Of a stretch of 64,000 nt of DNA, positions 59,001 through 64,000 are shown in pieces; position 1 is the first letter of the stretch; each line of letters begins with the position of its first letter. Both the position numbers and the translations under genes were made by a program. The notes under the pieces were generated by a model. The model was given only the letters and a program-made list of their open reading frames with translations, did no database searches and was not told the DNA's origin. The stretch spans positions 310,001-374,000 of the forward strand of contig CAVSCX010000003.1 in the NCBI GenBank assembly GCA_963726615.1, given 5' to 3'. The DNA comes from CAWDZK01 sp963726615. GTDB lineage: Bacteria > Actinomycetota > Actinomycetes > JACCUZ01.

Positions 59001-59319
59001 CCACCGCGTCCGCGGCTACGTCGGCGCGGTAGCCGACCCCGTCACGGACCACCACCGCGTCGGTCCCGGTCAGCGCTCGCCGCAACTTCGACACCCGCAG
59101 CTGCAGCGCGTTCGACGGGTCCGCCGGCAGGTCGCCGTCGTCCCACAGCCGGTCGATGAGTGTGCCCGCGGTGACCATCCGCCCTGGTGAGAGCAGCAAC
59201 AGAGCCAGAAGCGCCCGCTCAGCCGCGCCCGGCAGCTGCACCGGCCGGTCCCCAGCGGTGATGCCGAGCGGCCCGAGCAGGCGGAACTCGACATGCGTGG
59301 ACGCGGGCTCCGTGGTCAC
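56008..59319 (-). CDS. SARP-family regulator (winged helix, BTAD, NB-ARC, TPR)
   Basis: This 1103-aa AfsR/large-SARP-like protein has an N-terminal winged-helix domain (EFRLLGPLGITAGDRPVQLP ... ALQLRVSKLRRAL, about 10-100). The bacterial transcriptional activator domain follows (about 105-260, ending LDDELGLEPSAALRALHQKV), then a STAND ATPase with P-loop GPGGAGKT (337-344) and LLVLDNCEHVVDAAARLVDD. TPR-type repeats run to the end. The start is GTG 59319 with GGAGG. SARPs bind direct repeats spaced 11 or 22 bp; such GACAG repeats occur in this gene's own upstream region and around it. It is divergent from the peptide/hydrolase genes. Confidence 0.94.
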   Translation of the reverse strand: MTTEPASTHVEFRLLGPLGITAGDRPVQLPGAAERALLALLLLSPGRMVTAGTLIDRLWDDGDLPADPSNALQLRVSKLRRALTGTDAVVVRDGVGYRADVAADAVDAEAFVAGVRAARARRDNRDKEDVAAAVEAAASFGAALDRWGGDPLADFAGQSWAMVEAARLSQLRLAALTERAQLLLSLGRPGDVVADLDPVVGVDPTQETLAGLLMTALYQSGRQADALEVFARTRTVLDDELGLEPSAALRALHQKVLAQDSSLSPVDPVPTVQQSQPAPAAARPAPEVATAASEAAAQPVVRRSNVPPPVRALIGRATELAALRDLLRTARLVSLVGPGGAGKTATGYTAAAGLVDRYPDGAWVVRLAPVTDPDHVPLAAAEALGAPLDGAAVGGPARQRLLTFLAHRELLLVLDNCEHVVDAAARLVDDVLAHCPNVTVLTTTREALGVPGEVQVPLGPLPTPPAGTPPADVLAYPAAQLFAERARAVRPTLDLTSDADLAAVADVVVALDGMPLAVELAAARASTLAPTELAARLTDRFGLLTSGARTADARQRTLRATVDWSHDLLTGPEQVVFRRLAVFHGGWTLDAAEAVTAGPDHEPDVAVGDVLDVLSRLVDRHMVTVDDVHPGQPSRYRMLETLRQYAVEKLASAGEADRVAAAHVAYFRTLTDAAEWTLRGPGQAATVQRLRDELPNLRAAFAWLAARAEGEQRVEDALHLAGGLGWFWHFGRHVEGRDVLRQVIARDGGSSLARARALQATSLVERPRACPVHPSPRCAETAAESLALFEALGDARRAALSRVLLAVEGVSAHEGDEKATRSQALLAAADEQFTADDDEWGHALAAFVRMETYLKTGDATRAIPTGRAAAAAFRALSDPWGLSAVLYHLGWGLQQFGRYAEAVPVLEEAIEVSANGGTQNTELWALADLGVALVNLGDLDAARARFDAAGVGSTESGDGAGHVLATYGYALLARVEGDWTQTRARYGAALAGFEELGTPVPIGLALAGLGRCDEADGQLEEARGRFEQARDIGDTAGEPALVAAGLEGLARIAAAAEGAPDALLEARALLAQADAVREHAGRPRAPYERAELTALTDRLADLA

Positions 59320-59449
59320 GCCGGACCTCCTCCCCGCACATCTGTCGCCGCCTGGCCCATGACGGTAGGGCCGCCGACGGCACCCATCGGTGCGAACGCC
59401 GCAACAAACCCGACGTGCCGATGCCCCGCCCGAGCCAGGCCAGCAGCCG

Positions 59450-59465
59450 GACAGCGCCGAGACAG
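59450..59465 (+). promoter_or_regulatory. GACAG direct repeat, 11-bp spaced
   Basis: GACAG starts at 59450 and 59461, between the SARP gene start and dyad copy E. It could serve autoregulation of the SARP or control of the peptide/hydrolase genes. Confidence 0.6.
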
Positions 59466-59512
59466 CCGCAGCGGCGACTGTCGAGCCAGTCCAGGGGACC
59501 GGCCGCAGGAGG

Positions 59513-59540
59513 GAACCCGGCAGTTTCGCCGGCGCGACCG
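59513..59540 (+). promoter_or_regulatory. Shared dyad motif, copy E
   Basis: CCGGC-AGTTTC-GCCGG then CGCGACC, preceded by GGAAC, the best-formed copy. It is 67 bp before the 59608 start. A possible -10-like GACGCT follows near 59555. Confidence 0.75.
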
Positions 59541-59607
59541 TCCGCGGCCGCGACGACGCTCAGCAGTACCGGCGCCGTGCCGGCCACCCACCCGGAAGGT
59601 GACCGTG

Positions 59608-59769
59608 ATGACCAGTACCAGCCCCGCCGCCCTCACCGCCACCAGCCTGGCCACCGGGGGCAACAACCTTCCGTGGGTGCCCACGCTCTCCGCCCGGCGC
59701 CGCCGCACCGTCGACGCCCGCCTCTCCCGGCACCACGCGACGCGCAACCTCAGCGCCGCCGAGGTCTGA
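59608..59769 (+). CDS. 53-aa Arg-rich peptide
   Basis: GGAAGGTG lies before ATG 59608. The product starts MTSTSPAALTATSLATGGNN, then LPWVPTLSARRRRTVDARLS and RHHATRNLSAAEV. The leader (CACCCGGAAGGTGACC) resembles the one of the next gene (CACCCGGAAGCGAGACC). It precedes the hydrolase gene on the same strand. Family unknown; a peptide of similar plan (an Arg cluster after a Ser/Thr-rich start) is at 43645. Confidence 0.6.
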   Translation: MTSTSPAALTATSLATGGNNLPWVPTLSARRRRTVDARLSRHHATRNLSAAEV

Positions 59770-59821
59770 CCTCCTCGCGCCCGTCAGCCACGACAGCCCG
59801 CCACCCGGAAGCGAGACCCCG

Positions 59822-61222
59822 ATGACCACCACCAGCCAGCCCACCTGGCACTCCGCCAGCCCGGCGCCCACCCAGCCCGTGGCGTGGCCCCACGGGCGAC
59901 GGGTGCCGGTTGCGCTCGCCGTCGTCGGGTCGCAGCTCGCCGGTCTCGCGGCCGCGCTGCTCCTCGTCATGGTCGTGTTCGCCGGCGGCACCGAGCCTGT
60001 CATCACCGGCGCCGCCCTGGTCGGGTTCGGCTCCGGATGGGCGATGCTCGCTCTGCTGACCAGTAGGTTCACCGCTCAGCCGCAGCGGTGGGCGTTCGTG
60101 CCCGCCGTCGTCATGGCAGCCACCGGCCTGGCGCTGCTCGCCGTCCGACCCGGCGCCGGCCTGATGGACGCGGCCGGCTGGGTGTGGCCGCCCGCGGCGC
60201 TGGCCCTCGCCGTCTGGATGCAGCGCGCCGTCCGCCGCGACGCCACCCGCGGCACCCGGTGGCTCGTCTACCCGGCCATCAGCCTCGTGACGGTCGCCGC
60301 GCTCGGCGGCGGCCTCGCGACCATCACCGCTGCCACCGACGACAGCTTCGACACCGGCAGCTCGATGCCCGGTGCGCTGTACGACGTCGGCTTCCACCGC
60401 CTGCACCTCACCTGCACCGGCGCCGGCAGCCCGACCGTCGTCCTCGAGAACGGCCTCAACGAGATCTCGCCCCTGTGGGCCGCGGTCACCGCGCAGGTGT
60501 CCCACACCACCCGGGTCTGCGCGTACGACAGGGCCGGCCAGGGCTGGAGCGACGACGCCGACCGGCCGCAGGACGGCATCGCGGTCGCGGTCGACCTGCA
60601 CCGGCTGCTAGCCCGCGGCGGCGAGCACGGCCCGTACGTCCTCGCCGGGCACTCCTCCGGCGGCACCCTCGCCATGACGTACGCCGCCCGCTACCCGGCG
60701 CAGGTCGCCGGTCTGGTGCTGCTCGACTCGTCCAGCCCGCACCAGTACACCGACCAGCCCGACTTCGCCGGCACCTACACGATGATGCGCCGCGTCCTCC
60801 CGCTGTTCCCCCCGCTCGCCCGAGTCTCCGCCACCCGCCTCATGCCCGCCGCCCCGAGCAGCGCGCTACCGCCTGACGCGGCCTCGCAGGTCCAGGCGTT
60901 CGCCACCAGCCCCCGCGGCGCCCGCAACATGCGCGACGAACAGTCCCAGCTCCGCAACGTGTTCACCCAGGCGCAAGCGCTCACCACGCTCGGCTCGAAG
61001 CCGCTCGCCGTCGTCACCGCCCGCGAGAACGCCGACGGCACCCGCGGCTGGGCCGCCGCCCAGGACCGGATGGCCGAGCTCTCCACCAACAGCACCCACT
61101 GGACCGCGAACACCAGCCACGTCGGACTCATCGCCGACACCGCCGGGTCGAGCGACTCGGTCCGCGCCATCACCGCCGTCGTCGCCGCCGTCCGCACCGG
61201 CGAGCCGGTGACCACCCGATGA
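59822..61222 (+). CDS. Membrane-anchored alpha/beta hydrolase
   Basis: This 466-aa protein has five predicted helices in the first about 170 residues (VALAVVGSQLAGLAAALLLV, and following). An alpha/beta-hydrolase fold on the outside comes next: FHRLHLTCTGAGSPTVVLEN, VCAYDRAGQGWSDD, the nucleophile elbow AGHSSGGTLAMTYAARYPAQ, and a late His in HWTANTSHVGLIA. The catalytic Ser is in GHSSG. The substrate is unknown. It is the last gene of the accessory region; 328 bases later the core block begins. Confidence 0.87.
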   Translation: MTTTSQPTWHSASPAPTQPVAWPHGRRVPVALAVVGSQLAGLAAALLLVMVVFAGGTEPVITGAALVGFGSGWAMLALLTSRFTAQPQRWAFVPAVVMAATGLALLAVRPGAGLMDAAGWVWPPAALALAVWMQRAVRRDATRGTRWLVYPAISLVTVAALGGGLATITAATDDSFDTGSSMPGALYDVGFHRLHLTCTGAGSPTVVLENGLNEISPLWAAVTAQVSHTTRVCAYDRAGQGWSDDADRPQDGIAVAVDLHRLLARGGEHGPYVLAGHSSGGTLAMTYAARYPAQVAGLVLLDSSSPHQYTDQPDFAGTYTMMRRVLPLFPPLARVSATRLMPAAPSSALPPDAASQVQAFATSPRGARNMRDEQSQLRNVFTQAQALTTLGSKPLAVVTARENADGTRGWAAAQDRMAELSTNSTHWTANTSHVGLIADTAGSSDSVRAITAVVAAVRTGEPVTTR

Positions 61223-61492
61223 GACGACTCGCACGACGCCGACGCAGGGTGCTCGCGCGAGCGGCTCGTCGCCCCTCCCCGCGCACCCACACCGCCATCG
61301 ACGTCTCGTGCTCGGACCGCGCTGTGCCGGTCGGACGACTGGATCGCGACGCCTGACACGCGACCAGGCGCAGCGCAGCGCAACCGGGCGGCGCGGTCGG
61401 GAGACCACCGCTCGCCGCAGGTCCCCCGCGACCCTGACGCATCCCCCGCGGGCGCGACGGTGCGTTGCGAAACGCGGGGCCGTGCCGCATCA

Positions 61493-61519
61493 TTGGCACT
61501 CGACAGACCAGAGTGCCAG
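61493..61519 (+). promoter_or_regulatory. CIRCE-like operator (HrcA)
   Basis: TTGGCACTC-N9-GAGTGCCAG follows the CIRCE plan (TTAGCACTC-N9-GAGTGCTAA), with the exact 9-nt spacer and one changed base in each half that keeps the dyad. It ends 31 nt before the FmdB-like gene. The rest of the gap 61223-61492 shows no gene. Confidence 0.85.
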
Positions 61520-61550
61520 AAGCGGCACGAGCACCCCGGAGGACCTTCCG

Positions 61551-61967
61551 TTGCCGACGTACCAGTACGCGTGCACCGAGTGCGGCCACGACTTCGAGAC
61601 CGTGCAGTCCTTCTCGGACGACTCGCTGACGGAGTGCCCGCAGTGCACGGGGAAACTGCGCAAGGTCTTCAACGCGGTCGGCATCGTCTTCAAGGGGTCC
61701 GGCTTCTACCGCACCGACAGCCGGCCGACTGGCGAGAAGTCCTCGGGCGAGAAGGCGGCGGGAGAAAAGGGCTCGAGCGACAAGGGCTCGGGTGAGAAGG
61801 GCGCGGGCGACAAGTCCACCGCGACGAAGGACAGCGCCGGCAGCTCATCGAAGGACGGCGGCTCGTCGAAGCCCACCCCGACGTCAACGCCCTCGGGTTC
61901 CTCGGGCTCGTCGGGTTCCTCGGGCTCGTCCAGGGCCGCGTCGTCCACAAAGGGCAGCGCGGCCTGA
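61551..61967 (+). CDS. FmdB-family zinc-ribbon protein, Ruc-like chaperone
   Basis: This 138-aa protein uses a TTG start with GGAGG before it. The N-terminal zinc ribbon has C8-TE-C11 and C29-PQ-C32 (YQYACTECGHDF, TECPQC). The C-terminal about 80 residues are disordered GEK/GDK and SSGSSG repeats. This is the layout of M. tuberculosis Rv0991c (Ruc), reported as a redox-regulated chaperone under HrcA control. The CIRCE-like site here fits that regulation. It heads the run with the MTA phosphorylase, SAF protein and mscL. Confidence 0.87.
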   Translation: MPTYQYACTECGHDFETVQSFSDDSLTECPQCTGKLRKVFNAVGIVFKGSGFYRTDSRPTGEKSSGEKAAGEKGSSDKGSGEKGAGDKSTATKDSAGSSSKDGGSSKPTPTSTPSGSSGSSGSSGSSRAASSTKGSAA

Positions 61968-62021
61968 CCGTCCCTGTGGACGGCCGCCGCAGCATCCCGG
62001 CGCCTGGTTAGGGTCGTCCGC

Positions 62022-62846
62022 ATGTCGACGTACGCCGGCCCCCGGGCCGACCTCGGGGTGATCGGCGGGTCAGGGCTCTACTCCCTGCTCGACGGCGGCG
62101 AGCAGGTCGAGGTCGAGACGCCGTTCGGGCCGCCGAGCGACCCGCTGACGATCGCTCAGATCGGCGACCGCAGGGTGGCGTTCGTCCCACGGCACGGCCG
62201 GGACCACCGGTTCCCGCCGCACCTGGTCAACTACCGGGCCAACGTGTGGGCCCTGCGGGCGGTGGGGGCGCGGCAGGTGCTCGCTCCGTGCGCCGTCGGC
62301 TCTCTCCGGGCCGACCAGGGCCCGGGCACTGTCGTGGTGCCCGACCAGGTGGTGGACCGCACCTGGGGCCGCGGACACACGTTCTTCGACGCGGTGGGCC
62401 CGGTGGTGCACGTCGCGTTCGCCGACCCCTACTGCCCGCGCGGTCGCGGGGTCGCTCTGGCCGCTGGCCGGCGCCGTGGCCTCCCGGTCGTCGACGGCGG
62501 GACTCTCGTGGTGGTCAACGGCCCGCGGTTCTCCACCCGGGCCGAGTCCCTGTGGCATGCGGCGCAGGGCTGGTCGGTTGTCGGGATGACCGGCGTCCCC
62601 GAGTCGTCGCTGGCCCGCGAGCTGGGCCTCTGCTACACGGCCGTCGCCCTGGTGACCGACCTCGACGCCGGGCTGGAGCACGGCGACGGAGTCACCCACG
62701 AGGAGGTGCTGCGGGTCTTCGCGGAGAACATCACCGGGGTGCGCGACCTCCTCCTCGACGCCGTCACCGAGCTGCCGGCGCCCGACGCCGACTGCGCATG
62801 CCGGCACAGCACCGACGGCCAGAAGCTCCCGTTCGACCTGCCGTGA
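62022..62846 (+). CDS. mtnP: S-methyl-5'-thioadenosine phosphorylase
   Basis: This 274-aa purine-nucleoside-type phosphorylase cleaves methylthioadenosine to adenine and methylthioribose-1-phosphate. It shows LGVIGGSGLYSLLD at the phosphate end, VPRHGRDHRFPPHLVNYRAN, NGPRFSTRAESLWHA and GMTGVPESSLARELGLCYTA. VALVTDLDAG gives the Asp of the base-binding site. It ends in GQKLPFDLP. Its stop overlaps the GTG of the next gene by 4 bases. Confidence 0.93.
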   Translation: MSTYAGPRADLGVIGGSGLYSLLDGGEQVEVETPFGPPSDPLTIAQIGDRRVAFVPRHGRDHRFPPHLVNYRANVWALRAVGARQVLAPCAVGSLRADQGPGTVVVPDQVVDRTWGRGHTFFDAVGPVVHVAFADPYCPRGRGVALAAGRRRGLPVVDGGTLVVVNGPRFSTRAESLWHAAQGWSVVGMTGVPESSLARELGLCYTAVALVTDLDAGLEHGDGVTHEEVLRVFAENITGVRDLLLDAVTELPAPDADCACRHSTDGQKLPFDLP

Positions 62847-63517
62847 CGATCGCCGGTCCGGGCGGGCCGGGCGCTGTGGACCGGTGGCTGCGCGAGCTGC
62901 GCCGCGCAGTGCTGTGGCGCCGGCGCTTGCTGGCCGCGGGACTCCTCGCCGGCTCGGCGGCGTTCGCCCTGCACGTCCTCGCCCCCCCGCCGCCGGAGGG
63001 GGTCGGGGTGGTCGTCGCCACACACGACGTGGTGGCCGGCGCCGTGCTGGGCGCCGACGACGTACGACGGGTCGACCGCCCGGCCGGCACCGTGCCCGAG
63101 GGCGCCCTCGGCTCGGTTGCCCAGGCCGCCGGCGCGACCGTGTCGACGGCCCTGCGCCGTGGAGAGATGCTCACCGATGTCCGGTTGGCCGGACCGTCGT
63201 CGTTGCGAGGCCTGCCGCCCGACCTCGTCGCCACGCCCGTGCGACTGGCTGACGGCGACACGGCGGCACTGCTGCGCCCCGGCGACGTCGTCGACGTCCT
63301 GGCCGCAGGTGCGGCCGACCCCGGCACGGAGGGGTCGGCGCGACTGGTGGCCTCCGCGGTGCGGGTGCTCGTGGTCCCGCGGCCCGGACGCAGCTCGATC
63401 GGGCTGGGGTCCGGCGACGGCGCGCTTGTCGTGCTGGCCACGTCCCCGCCGACGGCCGCCCGGCTGGCAGCCGCCGCGGTGACCGCACGGCTGACGGTCG
63501 TGGTGCGCGCCTCCTGA
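62843..63517 (+). CDS. SAF-domain protein (CpaB-like)
   Basis: This 224-aa protein from the overlapping GTG has one N-terminal helix (LLAAGLLAGSAAFALHVLAP) and an SAF/CpaB-like domain (VVVATHDVVAGAVLGADDVR ... GATVSTALRRGEMLTDVRL ... LLRPGDVVDVLAAG). The family is linked to Flp pilus assembly, but no pilus gene is near; in actinobacteria this copy is a stable neighbour of mscL and the FmdB gene. Confidence 0.88.
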   Translation: MTIAGPGGPGAVDRWLRELRRAVLWRRRLLAAGLLAGSAAFALHVLAPPPPEGVGVVVATHDVVAGAVLGADDVRRVDRPAGTVPEGALGSVAQAAGATVSTALRRGEMLTDVRLAGPSSLRGLPPDLVATPVRLADGDTAALLRPGDVVDVLAAGAADPGTEGSARLVASAVRVLVVPRPGRSSIGLGSGDGALVVLATSPPTAARLAAAAVTARLTVVVRAS

Positions 63518-63594
63518 CCGGAGTCCCTCTGACAGGGTGGGCCTCGCCCGTCCACCCCTGCCAGGGCGGACTACACCGCACTACGGAGGACTAC

Positions 63595-63987
63595 ATGATC
63601 AAGGGCTTCAAGGACTTCCTGCTCCGCGGCAACGTCGTCGACCTTGCGGTCGCTGTCGTCATCGGCGTCGCCTTCGGCGCCGTCGTGGCTGCCTTTGCCG
63701 AGGACTTCATCGGCGGCATCATCGGGGCCATCGGCGGCACCCCGGACTTCGGGACCGCGGGCTTCGAGGTCAACGAGAGCAAGATCATCCTGGGATCGAC
63801 GATCAACGCGCTCATCAACTTCGTCATCGTGGCCGCTGCGGTCTACTTCTTCGTCGTGATGCCGGTCAACAAGCTGATGCAGCGGCGCAAGCGTGGCGAG
63901 GAGGGCGAGGTCGCCGCGCCGAGCGAGGACATCCTGCTGCTCCAGGAGATCCGCGACCTGCTCCGAGCCCGGGGCGGCCAGGTCTGA
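63595..63987 (+). CDS. mscL: Large-conductance mechanosensitive channel MscL
   Basis: This 130-aa channel opens under membrane tension to release solutes. It starts MIKGFKDFLLRGNVVDLAVA, then VVIGVAFGAVVAAFAEDFIG (first helix), LGSTINALINFVIVAAAVYF (second helix) and a charged C-terminal helix (ILLLQEIRDLLRAR). GGAGG lies 5 nt before ATG 63595. The length and both helices fit the family. Confidence 0.96.
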   Translation: MIKGFKDFLLRGNVVDLAVAVVIGVAFGAVVAAFAEDFIGGIIGAIGGTPDFGTAGFEVNESKIILGSTINALINFVIVAAAVYFFVVMPVNKLMQRRKRGEEGEVAAPSEDILLLQEIRDLLRARGGQV

Positions 63988-64000
63988 TCCCGGGGAGGGC

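Overview
The window is very GC-rich DNA from an actinomycete. The evidence is the glpR(sepX)/glp/galU block, a fused SecDF, SARP and LuxR-type (LAL) regulators, many GTG starts with GGAGG-type ribosome sites, and an FmdB-type protein behind a CIRCE operator as in mycobacteria. No transposase, integrase, CRISPR array or rRNA is visible. One tRNA-Ala(CGC) lies at the left.

Left core block (0.8-8.3 kb): galU, glp (moeA-like), moaC, a mog/moaB gene and a RimJ-type acetyltransferase form one tight minus-strand operon, followed by glpR/sepX. A membrane GGDEF protein lies on the other side of galU, then 5-formyl-THF cyclo-ligase on the plus strand. Right core block (61.5-64 kb): FmdB/Ruc-like zinc-ribbon chaperone, MTA phosphorylase, SAF-domain protein, mscL. 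In many actinobacteria these two blocks are adjacent. Here about 53 kb of other genes separate them.

8.3-20.9 kb: K+/H+-type antiporter, chromate transporter, and an export/oxidative-folding set (fused SecDF, VKOR, DUF929 thiol protein). Then come an RTX-repeat secreted protein with an acidic tail, an ECF-type sigma factor with a membrane partner, and an OmpR/HK two-component pair. 20.9-27.4 kb: a persulfide-handling regulon (TauE exporter, MBL-rhodanese dioxygenase, rhodanese, MMPL protein, CstR) with three matching 16-bp operators. 27.5-32.5 kb: exported YtkA-like protein, TetR, thioredoxin-reductase-like flavoprotein, XRE-cupin regulator and an MFS exporter.

32.6-40.4 kb: a MalT-like LAL regulator broken by one extra base, then a plus-strand run with a perfect palindrome at its head: DUF5999, a 33-aa peptide, a small conserved protein, MMPL exporter, and an ABC ATPase with its permease. 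40.9-61.2 kb: a regulator-rich accessory zone with a second LAL regulator, a 1103-aa SARP/NB-ARC/TPR regulator, two DHA2 exporters (one frameshifted), two CopZ-like HMA proteins, a copper P-type ATPase with a large extra C-terminal domain, an HD protein, an alpha/beta hydrolase, and several tiny Arg-rich peptide genes with good ribosome sites.

The most striking signals are in this last zone. (1) A dyad motif, CYGGC-N6-RCCGG followed by CGCGACC, occurs six times, each 56-77 bp upstream of a start codon. (2) GACAG direct repeats at exact 11-bp spacing occur in at least five divergent or upstream regions, a layout typical of SARP binding. (3) Two separate tiny ORFs end in the same LDxxTPSGRxLPF-stop. 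Together these suggest an undescribed SARP/LAL-controlled regulon of metal/drug efflux genes and micropeptides. Several single-base frameshifts (about 35.11, 53.99 and 55.45 kb, and a degraded gene at 40.6-40.9 kb) mean this zone is either decaying or carries assembly indels.
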